The notes beneath the pieces were generated by a model. That model ran no database searches, had not been told where the DNA came from, and was given only the letters and a program-made list of their open reading frames with translations. A stretch of DNA of 64,000 nucleotides from Phallusia mammillata (taxonomy: Eukaryota; Chordata; Ascidiacea; Phlebobranchia; Ascidiidae), in assembly GCA_003260075.1 (NCBI GenBank), contig QLIY01000611.1, positions 35,343 to 99,342 of the forward strand, written 5' to 3'. Positions 30,988-43,735 of the stretch are shown piece after piece; within the stretch, counting starts at the first letter, position 1; each line of letters starts with the position of its first letter. A program made the translations under genes and the position numbers.

Positions 30988-32324
30988 TCCTAAAAAGTAA
31001 CGGCTTGACCAGGGCTACATTTGTTTAAAAAGCGAGTATAAATTTAAGCATATTTTTATTACAAGCCCATTTTAATTCAGCGTAAGAAACGCATGTGACG
31101 AATATGCTTGTATTGGGATAATCTTACGGTCTGCAGCTAGTCAGTCACCAAATAACAACAAAAACTAAAAAAGAAATTGTCAGAAAGTGTAGCTGTTTGG
31201 ATATAGCACCTATTGTGGCAATAATCCGGTTTGCATGTGGCCATTTGTATCGGATTTAAATTCGTTGGGTCTATCCACTTTAATCGCATAGGCGCCATGA
31301 TTTATTTCCGCTGAAATTCTGATCTGCATTAACAGCTGGTTTGTATCCACTAGCACCTAAGCCACATTTGCCGCCGATTAAATTTTAGGTACAAAGATCT
31401 TAATGTTCAAATCTGTTTGTTTTGGAAAAAAGATGTCGGCTGTTGCATTGCAACAAACATGAGATATTTTCTTGCATAAGTGAACAAGCGGAGTAGTTGT
31501 CACCTAACACTTGTATCTTGATATTGGTATTTACATTTACCGAAGTATTCAAATCGCTACTAAAGGTCGTGGAAAAAGCAAAAACAATAAACTGTTTCGT
31601 TCCGGTAAGGCGTCAGTTTGGATGTTCTTTGGAGGAGTTTAACATAAAAGAAACAGGTAGATTGTATAAATATCTATGCCCATGGGCGATGGCGTATATC
31701 AGCACTACACATGCATAACTTATATCATTTGATAGTGTCTTGTTTGAAACGGTAAAAAATTCTGGAACCCCTATCATTGTCTAAATTAGTGTCTAAATAT
31801 TAACTCTTTTGTGCTTACGTACTTCACATCGTTATATTTCACAACACGATGTTGTTACACCACCACCACCATAATTTTGTATCTATCTTCAAACATCCTA
31901 GAAAAATTTTCTCTGTAATGTTACTTGAGAATTATATTGTTGGCTTACATGGCTTAATCAATTTTCGCACACATAGAATTGAAAACTATGATCTGCTACC
32001 AAACCGCTGTTATAATCGATCACTTGCCTGTATAAAATGTTCTGGTTCAGAAAGTTCTTTATATTTTACTTTGTACTAGCGCGCAACAATTGCCTGAAGC
32101 CCAATTTGCTCATTACATAACATCAGATTTGTTTGTTCCTTTCTGGTTTTTCTTCTTGCTCATTACACAACACCAGTTTTTGCTGCAGGCATGCCTAATG
32201 TTCACAGTGCTTCGTGTTGTGTTTAATTTATTTGCTGATACAACAATTGACATTTCCAAATTTTTAAAACATTCAAAAACTAAATTTTCGGAATTCCCTG
32301 TTTCAAATACTTAGGGTCAGCTTT

Positions 32325-32440
32325 AAGTGAAAGTGAAACTTATAGTGAAAGTCATGTGGTTCGAGCTGATTATTTTTCCCCCCCCCCCTAAGTGAAAGTG
32401 AAACTTATAGTGAAAGTCATGTGGTTCGAGCTGATTCTTT
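32325..32440. repeat. About 47-bp duplicate around an 11-C tract
   Basis: AAGTGAAAGTGAAACTTATA and the following bases occur on both sides of poly-C 32378-32388. Intergenic. Confidence 0.7.
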
Positions 32441-32882
32441 TTCTTAGCAACGCTTTTGATTTGTTTGTTCTTTCCTTAAATTTATCATATTTATTTTTGG
32501 GCGCTGCAAACAAAATGAATAAATATTGATTGTTTACTTGGTATTTTGATAATAGTCAACATTAGATTTTTATCATGAAACCTTTTGCATAAGTATTTTG
32601 ATGCGTTTGAACGGAATTGGAAATTAGTTGTAATTCTACTGTACGAAATTTTAGATAATGCTTTTATCAGTGATTTTCAGCCGCGGCTCTCAGGGCTACA
32701 TGCGGCTCCTCACTACTTATTTTGTGGCCTCAACAAACCCCGGAAAATAACTAACGATTAGTATTGCCATAAAAGCTATATAGCAAAAAAATCGATGTTT
32801 CGGAATTTGCTATTTATGTTTTCCAATTTTTACAGCATATTAACATGGTAGAGCTACTAACACAGGAACACACAAGACGCTC

Positions 32883-33086
32883 GGTTTGGGAATTTCAGGT
32901 AGGAGGCGGGTAGGAACAAAGGTAGGAAACAAAGCATAGGCGTTTATGGTGACAATAATAGGTAGGAACAAAGCATAGGCGTTTATGGTGACAATAATAC
33001 AGCAATTTGTAACATGCTGACTCAGCAATTATTGTCACCATAAACGTCTATGTTCCGTTGCGTCACCTACCGGAAATTCCCAAACG
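32883..33086. repeat. Foldback inverted repeat
   Basis: A left arm starting TTTGGGAATTTC and containing GGCGTTTATGGTGACAATAA pairs with a right arm containing ATTATTGTCACCATAAACG and ending GAAATTCCCAAA. The left arm also holds a short tandem copy (GGTAGGAACAAAGCATAGGC twice). It may be a foldback miniature element; no flanking duplication is clear. Confidence 0.55.
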
Positions 33087-33233
33087 TGGCTATTGTGAGT
33101 TCTTACGTTAGCAGCTCTCCCCCCCCCCATGCTGACTCAGCAATTATTGTCACCATAAACGTCTATGTTCCGTTGCATCACCTACCGGAAATTCCCAAAC
33201 GTGGCTATTGTGAGTTCTTACCTTAGCAGCTCC
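33013..33233. repeat. 106-bp duplicate around a 10-C tract
   Basis: Copies at 33013-33118 and 33128-33233 flank poly-C 33119-33128. It overlaps the right arm of the foldback repeat. Confidence 0.7.
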
Positions 33234-33903
33234 ACCGAATCTTGTCGAAAACATTTGTCATATGGTAGCGCACGGGAGCCATACTGGCCGATATGTTGCA
33301 GATACACAGAGATAAAACAACTGATCTGGATTCGTGCTCGAGTGGGCTTCCTTTTTGGTTCAAAGGCGAAAAATGGTTCGTAGTGGCTCGTGTCAGCTCG
33401 TAAAATTCAACCGAAACGTCTGTTTTCTCTGTCGAATAAACCAAACAACCCGTTTTTAAAAAATACACAGTGAAATTCATTCTAATGTTCCGAGTCAACA
33501 TTATACGGCTTTGCTGCAGTTAAAAGAGACTGCTCGATAGCACCGGCTTTCAAGAAACTTGTTACATTTCTTGAGTTCTACAACCGGTTGCTGATAATAT
33601 CAAAAATAGGCATGACAAATCAGTAGTTGTATATTACCAAACAGTTTACACATACTAATGTGTTTTTGTTGTGAAAACTGAAACGAAGTCTTGTTTGAAG
33701 TGAAACCAACCCCCAGAGTCGCAGTTTTCCGATGATTAGCCTAGGGTTTTTTACACTGGGTTTTCGATTATAATAACTTAACAAAAAGCATCTAAAATTT
33801 GTGTATATCATATGAAGTATGATAGTTTTGAATTCGTTGCGAAGCATTTTTATTACTCTTAGTTTGCAAGTAAATTTACTCCGTCGAATGCGGTTAAGTC
33901 TGT

Positions 33904-33913
33904 TTTATTTATT
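33904..33913 (-). terminator. Overlapping AATAAATAAA polyadenylation signals, possible 3' end of CYP26 copy 2
   Basis: Two overlapping AATAAA hexamers occur on the minus strand about 500 nt beyond the CYP26 copy 2 stop. AT-rich sequence makes chance matches common, so this is tentative. Confidence 0.25.
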
Positions 33914-34415
33914 ATCTGTACAAAGCACAAAGGAAAGACAAAAACAAACAAACAAACGGAACAACGGCACACCTTTTCGAAACTGCGATAGGAAAAATAC
34001 AGAGCTGTTTCGGCAAGAACGGACAAAAATGCATTTCATTATCGAAAAAAGGAATAAAACGGCAACATCTCTTCTTGGTACATTGTTTGATGAGTTAGCT
34101 GACAACATTTCCACTTCAATTTAAAAAAAAATCTGGCTAAGGTAGGTAATCTCACCCAAACGAAAAGCAGCGTTTGGGGTAAGATCGGGCGGATGGAACG
34201 CGAAAGGTTGACGTATATAATCGGAAAGCCGAGTGGTAAACGGAAAAAATACAGAAATGCAATGATTATGATCACTTTTGGTTTCGAATTTACGTGACGA
34301 AATGCTAGTCACCGATATCTCTGACTTGACTACTCATAACTGGACGTCTGTTAGCGCATGGTGCTATGTCGCCTTATCAAGATGAAGAGAAAGGGGAATA
34401 TTGTGGAACATGTAA

Positions 34416-37400
34416 TTACACGAAACCGGCTCGTTTTCTGGGAAAGAGTTTCACTGGCATTCCGTCGGCCGGCCTCAAGGTCGGGATCGCCCGCATGACT
34501 GGAGGATTTTGGCCTGTGAGTTCCCAACCCTTGAAACGGCGGATCATTTCGACCACCACGAGCTTGATCACCATGCGAGCAAACTCCTGGCCCGGACAAT
34601 TGCGCGGTCCGCACCCAAACGGAATATATCTGAAAAGAAAAATATGAGTTGAAGTATATTGCAACAATGGATGTTGTTGATTTTATATCTTAATTTTAAT
34701 GCACCAGAAAACAAATTATCTACGGGTCTTGGAAAACAAACTCAACAAAAAAGTTGTGTTTGTCGAGTACCTGAAACCCAAGGTCCGTTAAGAAAAAAAT
34801 CACCCCAGTGTTTGTGTTAATGACGTAAGCACGAAGGGGGCAATCGGGTTTATGAATCACCGATTGGGAAATTTCCCTTCCTTGTTATTTTTACAAGCGA
34901 AAGGGAACTCACTTGAACTTATTTTCCCTGTTGTCCGTTTTCTTTGCAAATCGATCGGGGTTAAACTCGTTCAGGCCACCGCTTTCGTAATCGTGGGTGT
35001 CCCGGATATTGTAGACCATCGTCCAGCCTTTGGGTACGCGGTAATCCTGCAACAGTAAAGGGACCCGGTTAGGTTGGCTGACACAGCAGGAAACATGGGC
35101 ATGCAATTATTTTGGACGATATACGCAAGTGGCGTTTAACTTCAAAGCTATGCAGGGTATTTTGTTTGAGATGCTTCGGTGGCTCGGTGTCTTGCCCGCA
35201 GAGATTTTTGAAGAAGCTGAGCGCACGCTTGCGCGTGGACTGCGGTTTGAATCGCTGTACAGCGTTTGCTTCCACTGACTTATTTGGCACAAACACAACC
35301 TTAGGCATTCGGCCCGGAACGCGCCTCCACTACTTTCAACGAAACGCAATTTGTAATTACAGCCTCGCGTCGGTCTCTATCATTGTTCATTGAGCACCGG
35401 CGATCGCTTCAAGAGCCATATATTACCATGTCAAGATATTTATCAGTATGCTTGCCGGGAGAGTTATTAGTTCATTACCAATGCGAACTGCGCAATCTCT
35501 TAAGAACGGCGCTTCTGTATAGCTTTACCATGTAAGCTAGTGCGGTTACAAGACCTTTCGACAAGCAATGGGAAGAGGTGAAAAGGTGAGGCGGTGGTCG
35601 ACATTGCCAAAACTTCTGTTTAACACAAGGCCAGTGTTATCGTTGCGGCTTCTCAATAGGGTGTCGTACTATTCGCGGCAATGGGATCAGTGTCAACAAC
35701 GCACCCACATAGCTCTTGGGTGCTTGACCCCTGCAAAAGCGAACGCCTTGACGCCACAAAACAAGTGTCAAGTCGGGGTTACTTTTTTTTACATGCGACA
35801 GTTGGCCGAGGTATCAAGTTCGAACGGGGCCGGCTACTGAAGTTCTGCATAAGGCTAACACGCCCGGTAAAGTTATTAAGCTGGTCACGAAAAGACGTGG
35901 ACGCTGCCAGCGAAAGCGAATTTGCGTAGAACGACGTGCCACATGCCGACCACAAAGCAGTTAATAATGCGACGTGTTAGCGCTACCTGTCTCCGATTTG
36001 CATTTTAAAGCGGATAATTTTGCCACACCGGTGTTGCATAGCATCACGCTTTGTTCGCGGAAACTTAGTAGGTATCTGATCCCGCCACGGGCGCTCAAAC
36101 TACATGAACTTGTGCCAAAATGCGACAGAGCTTATTGCGCATGCAACAACGAAGTGGGGAGAAATAACCGTTTGGGAAAAATCATTGTTTTGTGTTAACG
36201 GTTGTTTTTTTTAAAAACTATTTCATTGTGGCTTGAGGATAATATTTATAAATCCTAAATTACCCAAAACTTAAATGACAAAAACCGTCGTTACAAATTA
36301 ACAATAACCTACCCCGAGCTGAAAGGTTTTTCTTGCGCGCCTGAAAGCACCAAGAATGGCTGGATGACACCTTAATGTTTCCTTGACAACCTGATCCAAA
36401 TATGGCATCTCGTGCAACTTAGCAAGATCCAGTTCCTCAAATGGCTCCTCATCTTTGGAGCTGCTTTCTCGCATGTGACCGAACCTCAGAAGTTCGTCTT
36501 CAAGGTTTCTGAATATCTCGGGGTGACGGGATAGCTCCAACATAGTGGATGTAATCACGCTAGCAGTGGTAGAATAACCAGCAAAAAACAGTTCCAGGAT
36601 GGTTTCCTTCATTGCGATGTCGCTCATAGGGGTGTTTGGTGCGTCGTTTTCGCCGTTCTTCGGTAATGATTCTTTTACATCAACATTGTTGTTGTTAATG
36701 TTGGCTCTGGCTTGACATCTGTCAAAAAAATTACATTTTAGGTAAAAACGAAAGTCTCTTCAAAAAATTGTATTTATGTTGTATAATGAATTCTGTTTTT
36801 GTTTACAATTTGACTTGATAATCGATTCAACTGCATTAACAATACATTACACTCAAATAGGAAACTTAGTCAACGCAAACTTTAGGATTTTATACCTTTC
36901 TTGATACTTTAAATTTTCCAACTGCATGATACTAAAGGCGTCAAGCTCGTCCGTCGAAGGGCCGTTGCCCGTCTGGGACATTTTCATAAGAGACTGTCTT
37001 TTTTCTTGAACGTGGGTGTGCAGCAGTTTTAGCATCTTTTTTCTTGCTTGCAAGGCCTGTTAAAACAAAGAAAATATTAATAATAATGCAAACATCATAA
37101 GCAAACGTGCACGCCAACGTCGCGCTGTTGAAGGCCTGAAAATAACAATAATATGCCCGGATTAACAAATTTAATTCATGATTGCGTTTTTCCGCTCAAA
37201 TATGACCAAAAGCCTTTGTAGCCAGTTCGTGGAGAACGGATTTGCGCTTGTTGTGGTACATTGAGCCACCGTATAAACAGTAGATAATCTGCTGAACTTG
37301 GCTAGTCTTTTCGAGGAAACATGTAAACAGCACTTTGGACCCGGCTTACCTTGTTGTAGGCGAAGAACGGGATATTGAGCGGAATGCACATTACGTTGTC

Positions 37401-40400
37401 GGCAAGGTCTCTAAACGTGGTGTACAATTCATCAAACTCTTCGCTGGATTTAACGCTAACACCGCTTAAGGTGCACATGGTTGAAACGGTAAGGCGCTGC
37501 ATGCTGGCAAAAATTGTCGGTTCGTCGACTTGTCCCAATTCCTTAAGCTGCAAAAAATACCCAAATAGTTTCGATACTTGTAAATGAAAATTGGACGTTA
37601 TAGAAACTGATCTAGTTGCATCAATTACTTCCATGGAAACAGCTTAAAATTGATCAGAGAATCAAAACTTGTTTTAAAGCCTTTTAAAGGAACTTTCCCG
37701 AGGCGTTGTATACAACTCGAAACATGCATCGACGTTATAGGCAAATAAATTTACTGTTACCAAATTGGCCTATAAATAGAACTGGGGCTAATGCGCGTGC
37801 AGGTTACTGGAGTTTAACGAAGAAACGTTTTGGCGAAATAAAACTGATGACGCAGTAGAAGACATTTCTTTGTAATGTAATTTCGTGCACATAGAATTGC
37901 TCGGGAAAACCATACCAAATCGAACTATTATTATCATTAGTGCTGGATGCGTCGGGTTTGGTCGTAAACAACAAATCGTGCAAATTTGAAAGCTAACCAT
38001 GTGAGAGAACCGCGTTCTCGCGAAAAGCACTCGAATGCACCCACGAGCGAGCATAACCCATGTCTACTTTACGATACCGCATTGAAAATTATAAGCACGT
38101 AAAGGTGTCGCTGTTCCCGCAACTTATCACACCTACCGCCAAACTTAAGATTATCCCGAATTTCACAGAAACGCTAGAGCTTTTCTGTGAAAAAAGAGCT
38201 TCTCGGCATTACCTCAGGCAGCTCATGCATCGGCCAAACCATTCACCCAATTACAATTAAAGTTCAATCGTAGCCTCTCAAACGAAATGTGGAGAAACAA
38301 AGCGTTGGTGTAGTTTGAAAGACATCCACTTATGGAATGACGATTGAGGCCTGTATCGCTACTTACAGGAGTTAAAACTTGCGGTAGCGACAAGACGAAA
38401 GGTTTTTTCCACATTCAATGAACGTTTCCGGCGCTTTAAAGAGCTACAGTGGTTATTTCAACGAGCCTCAAGCGCGATTCGCTTCACAATGCCGAATAGG
38501 GTATTTCGAAGTTGTAAGCAGAGAAGTAGATGCGACTTTATACACGATCGTGGCCACATTTACTACATCTATTCATTTTTTCAGAATGTTCATAGACTTA
38601 CCAATTGGACGCATTTTTCTCTGACCATTGGGATGTAGCTGTTTAGCGCGGAACGGGTAAACACTTTTTGAGTTAGTTTGCGTTTGTGGGAATGATCTGC
38701 TCCAGTGGAGTTGGAAAGTGCATTTTCACCGATAATGTTTCGGACCGCAGTTGGCCAAATCGTCGTCACCTTGTCATGTTCGCTGCTGAGAATCTGAAAT
38801 TAACATTAATATTGGTTACATGTTACGATCACTATAAATTAATAGTATTGGTGAACAACTTCAGTAGAAAAAGTAGAGTGATGTTTACCGACGAACATTT
38901 ACCTGTTTTACAAGCTCATGCCCGGTGACGCGAACCATAGGAACGCCGATGACGTTGGTCTTGAACACGTTGCCGTATTTCTGACGTCTTATTGAGTTGA
39001 ACTTGCCACCCTACGCAAACAAACAACAGAATCGTGTTATGTTTGTTATTATTCCGCTAATATGTAGACACCATTATTTGGCCATATATTGTGATCGGTA
39101 AGTCACAGGATGGTGCTAGTTTACTTTATACCATCACAAAGTTAAGCGAATTGTGACAACGACCTTCTGCAAAATGTGTTGAACTGACGAGTGATCGTCC
39201 GCAACAATACAGCGTGTAAGTTTAACGAGGGTCACCGCAAGGGACACGGGTGCTACATCAAGGGGGATCCTTGGCTTTGCCTTTGCCGACCCGGACAGGC
39301 GAGCAGTTAAAGAGCTCGTTAAGTGCAGTCGCCCGCCAGCCTATAACAACCGGCCGACGTTCGAACCCGCTGCATTATTGAAGCTCGAAGCTCCATTGTA
39401 CGACCGAATGGTGACACATAGCGATCCAGCCGCAAGGATCGAGATAAGACAAAGGCGGTCTAATCCAATCAGCGATCGTAATGTTGTTGAATGGGATCGT
39501 AAAGGCGCAAAAAATGACCGCGCGTCGCCGGCTCGGGGTCGCACAGAGTTGACCCGTGCACGTGAGGTCAGGCAGGTATAATCACAAACACTGCTGGTCA
39601 GAAAAAGAAAAACAATAACAAACACTTGAAAGAACATGCGGCCGGGGTCAACAAGAGATGACTGATTCGCGACTCAAAGTATGTTGGAAAGTTCATGCTT
39701 TTAGATTGATAATTTAATGCTGGATCGTGTGAATAGTACCATTTGTCGCTTTACGGAAACCTCTTTTGTTAATTGTTCCCACGTTTCAATGTGAAATACT
39801 GCGCCGCAACGTTTTGCGGTTCAACAATCACATGGTTCTTATTGCCTAGCCGGGGCCTAAAATATTTCAATGTACAATGCGTTCGATTAACGCATACCGC
39901 AAAATTATTCCCATCGTTACGGCAAACATGCAACGTTAAATGATTGACAATATAAGCGATCTGTGATTGCGTTCTTGTGGTGTCCACAACGGAAGCCACG
40001 CCTGTTCGATTATTTAAACCACTGTGCTTGTTGAATAGTGCAGTATGTCAAGGAAGTGTGAATATACATATCTTAGCATGCGCTTGGAAACCCTCATCCT
40101 CGAACTTTAAGTGACCCAGCAAATATCATTCACCCGCATTGGCGCGCGGCGACGGTGCACAATGAAACGGAAACATCATGTACAATAATCTCATTCCATT
40201 TCCGCGCTGTGTCAATAAGAACCACGGGGTCAGGCGGGGGTCGACCAGGTGCCGGGCAAAGGTAGCGGTTCAAAATGCCGTTAAACGAGCGCTATTTCAT
40301 TCCGCTAGCTTATATACCAAAGAGTCAATGACACGTTGGGCCATAGGCATGAAACGATGGTTGTAACAAAGAACAAATAATTACGAGTTAAAACTGTTTG

Positions 40401-41363
40401 TTGTTGCGTTTTAAAACGGCCACAGGTTGAAGAGTCGTTTTTTTTCGTGTTACGATTCAGCGCTAATTACTGTTGGCTGGACTAAATCACAGTCACGTTT
40501 AAACTTCAGGCGCATTCTCCTGGTTATATAAAGTCAATTACATATGTATCGAATTTCAGAATTGTGTGCGTTAATTAAAATTAACTCGTATGCAAGTCAG
40601 AGCAATCATCCGTTGTAACACAAATGACAAAGCAACAATGTTTAGGACGTGAAAAACATTTTGGCGGAAATTCTTGAGGCATTTTGCCTTGACGGGGCCG
40701 AGAGTTAACCATCGCCCACGACCGCGTGGCTATTCATCGCCCCGCCAATTAACAAGTAGCCGCTCTCACGCGCGAAATTTTCGTGCCTCGAGTAAAATTG
40801 CTCGGTATGTGACCCCTGACCGACAAAATGGCGACCGTTTTTAAAACACACATAAACATTACAAAACACACCGGACCAACACACAGGTTACTACAGGTTA
40901 AAGAGGCGCAAGACTGACAGCCGCTCGAGGGCAATGACGTCACGCGAGGTGATAGTGTACACTTGGGCGCGCGTCGTTGCCTCTCGACCTGCAAACAGCA
41001 GCTTTTGTACAAAGCAGAACACCAATTTTGAGCTCCAAAAGACAATGTTAAGGGTCCTTAAGATTCCAACTACGCACGTCATTGGCCCCATTCGCGTATC
41101 GATAAAACAGGCGGAAACAAAAAATCTCAAGGACTCACCTGCGCCAACCACAAGAGAGTTTCTCCAACGAAGGGAAGACCAAAGTCTCCTGGTGGTAAGG
41201 GAAGATGGGAGAGTCCTGATGCAGGATCGCTGGTGCAGCGCAAGTTCCATTTGTGCCACAGCACGCACAGAAGTTTCCAGAAAACGACCAAAGTTGCGAA
41301 ATAGACCACAGCCCAACACATCGCAGTCAGCAACAAAGAGGGTAGACCTGGTTCACTGGACAT
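34416..41363 (-). CDS. CYP26-like cytochrome P450 (copy 2, 8 exons, 545 aa)
   Basis: Exons: 41363-41139, 39010-38903, 38793-38602, 37547-37350, 37056-36896, 36718-36313, 35046-34913 and 34629-34416 (stop TAA). The protein is 545 residues. MSSEPGLPSLLLTAMCW and a membrane anchor precede HLPLPPGDFGLPFVGETLLW. Signatures are intact: I-helix AGYSTT (341-346), K-helix ETLR (408-411), EFNPDRF (457-463) and PFGCGPRNCPGQEFA with haem Cys486. This is expected to be an ER retinoic-acid hydroxylase. The start at 41363 was chosen by similarity of this N-terminus to CYP26 proteins. The frame stays open upstream to an acceptor-like CAG at 41562-41564, so a 66-residue N-terminal extension or an upstream exon is possible. 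Introns are long (up to 2.1 kb). Confidence 0.92.
40227..40243 (+). promoter_or_regulatory. Near-consensus DR5 retinoic acid response element in intron 1 of CYP26 copy 2
   Basis: The sequence is GGGTCA-GGCGG-GGGTCG: two hexamers in direct repeat with a 5-bp spacer. Only the last base departs from the RAR/RXR half-site consensus (A/G)G(G/T)TCA. It lies in the intron between the first two exons of a CYP26 gene, where a feedback element would be plausible. Confidence 0.4.
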
Positions 41364-42186
41364 GGTTGTTTCCTCAACTACATCGGCTGGTCCTCCTGCA
41401 GACGCATCCAGAGGTGTAGAGTTGTGTGGAGAAATCACAGCGTGTAGATAACTTGTCTTTCCCACAGCTTCCCCAGCCCGACCAGAAATTATCACCGAAC
41501 TGTCAGCAACTCCGTTTATCGAAACCATAACTCTCTCCCAACTGTCGGTCTCGTTTTGTTCCTGCAAAAAGACACACAATATTAGTATTTGATAGTAAGT
41601 AATTATCGCGTTTTCAGATTGTTCATCCCTAATCTCGGATGCAAATGTTGGGTGCGCGCACTCTAATAAACTATCATTACTAACAGAAAAAAATAAAATA
41701 TCATGCTTTCCTCAAAAAATAGTTCGCTATATATCTTGCAACGGTAAAACATATGTGCCTGCGCTCTAGCACAAAAGTTGCCAGGTTTGCAGCTTTAAGA
41801 TATGTCGAATTATATCCGCTGCTTGTTCACAAACAAAAATCAAGTGGCCGAAGTCAAAGTCCTGACGCTAATCTTACACTTTGCAAAACCAGAACGCACA
41901 CACGCGCCGAGTTCAAATACGATTAACATCCATGCCGAACATGCGGCAGTGGGAAACGCGATAGAAGCGACATTGAGAAAATTGCTGCGTTCGTACCCCG
42001 GCATGCGGAAGCCCAGACCACACAGATGGTGTTTCTTCTTTCTCGTTGTCGTTCATCACGTTCAAAAGCTTTGACGGTACCCTGAAATATGTGTACCCTC
42101 GCAGCGAAGTAGCGTGGATATCCAGGTCCACTGGTAGCGACATTGGTGTGAGTTAAGATTACTTCGGTGAATGCCACAGATCAGCC

Positions 42187-42194
42187 TTTATATA
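42187..42194 (-). promoter_or_regulatory. Candidate TATA box upstream of CYP26 copy 2
   Basis: The minus strand reads TATATAAAGG across this site, a strong TATA match about 820 nt upstream of the chosen start codon. With the acceptor-like CAG at 41562-41564, it would fit a short first exon plus one intron before the coding exon. No clear donor was found between them. Confidence 0.4.
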
Positions 42195-43642
42195 ACCACT
42201 GCCTTTGCTAAGCGGCCAAGCCAAGAACCTTCCTTTTTCTTCCTCTTTTCTTTGTAAGCTAGAGTCATCACCTCGCCTTGATGCAATCCTCTCTCGTGTG
42301 GGAACTTTTACGGCTGTGAACGTGAGATCGAGAGAATTTTTTGACCGCACTGATAAACTATTCTTTTCACTGTGCGAATTTCACACCTCTTGATTTGAGT
42401 TTGTAACTGGTTCGTCGATTTGAAAGTCAGTAACAGCTAGCAGGCAATTAATAACACTGCAGATTCGCCGACCTTCTTTTATAGCGACAAGAAAAAGAGA
42501 AATAAAGTCTGACGCTGGTATTAGGCAAGTGTCGGTGCACGTGTCTCGCGCTTTTTTCCCTTCTCTAATAATCCGCTCGTTAGTGGCCTTTGTTTCGCTC
42601 GATTTGTAACGTTATTGTTTGCTATCTTTTATCACCAATTTTAGTTCACCTTTGGACGAACTTTGGCATGGATCAGTGGGGATAGAAAGGGAATAGAAAG
42701 GATTTTCCAGGACACAAATAAAATCCCTTTACCAACATCCAAACAGCGTTTATTTTCGGTAATGAAAAAATAGATCAAGAAAGGTGAAGGAAAAGAGACC
42801 TATTGCAATGGAACATCTGTTGGTTTATAAATTCATCTACAACAAGCTGCGCCATCAACGCTTTAAGAGGTTGGCACATCATAAATAGTATCGGACGATG
42901 CTGCATGCGACAGTTGACCAAACAGGGTCAAACGCTTGCTGGACATCATCAAACAACACCATGTGACGCAACAGACATGACCGAACCACGCACAGAAATA
43001 GTTGTCCCGAAATCTTAAAGCCGTTAAGCTAATTATCCAAAAATCAAAATTCAAGTGGATCAAGAGCAAAGAATTTCCCTTGCCAAAAAAGGAAAGCACC
43101 AGCGGAACAATCAAACGTAAACATTACTTTTTTGGCTTAAGGACAATCTTTTGCTGTAGTTCGCCCCGCGAACACTTTTTGCCAATTTCGCAATTTGTAT
43201 GTTGGCTTTCAAGAACTCGAGGTCGAGGTTTAATTGCTAAACCGCACGTGTGCCGTTGCAAATGAAATCAGGTAAATATAAACGCAGGGGGGTCATGGCG
43301 CGGCAATTAGTTCAATGAATTCCGGTCATTTGTCAAACAAAACATAACCACTGGATGAAATAAAACAGCCTTCGAATAATCAAAAGACGAAAATAAACAA
43401 CATTGAAACCTTTGATCTAAGGTTAAGGGAAATCACTCTAAAATATTAAAAAAATAGTTTTTTGTGTGGTCATTGTGTCACTAATAGCCACATCACTTGC
43501 GTCATAAGTGAACTTTTGCTTCCCATCGATGGTGAAGCATCGCTTGGTCTATGTAGGCATGTAAGTTTTTAGTAACAGAACGGCGGGGCCATCAGGGCAA
43601 TGCCAGGTTCTAATCTGGATCGATCTTCGTGGAGGAGGATCC

Positions 43643-43643
<1 letters not shown>

Positions 43644-43733
<90 letters not shown>
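43644..43733. repeat. 90-nt poly-C tract
   Basis: Uninterrupted C over 90 nt, the same type as the 83-nt poly-G at 8602 but on the other strand. Long Gly or Pro reading frames across it are not genes. Confidence 0.8.

Positions 43734-43735
<2 letters not shown>

Larger units (their letters stand above)
29900..33900. other. Intergenic stretch between the two CYP26 genes
   Basis: AT-rich. It contains one hAT-like element, its misassembled core, the foldback repeat and two homopolymer joints. A fragment resembling a hAT left end occurs near 32,680 (CAGTGATTTTCAGCCGCGGC). No exon of either P450 or any other gene was found. Confidence 0.5.

Noticed and set aside
39340..39375. GTTCGAACCC resembling a tRNA T-loop
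   Set aside because: No matching A-box, anticodon arm or acceptor stem can be built around it.
40805..40817. DR1-like site TGACCCCTGACCG
   Set aside because: One half-site departs from consensus and single DR1 matches are expected by chance.
42079..42177. Possible coding first exon of CYP26 copy 2 (MAFTEVILTH)
   Set aside because: Its ATG is only about 10 nt from the TATA candidate and its donor is weak; kept at most as part of a 5' UTR exon.
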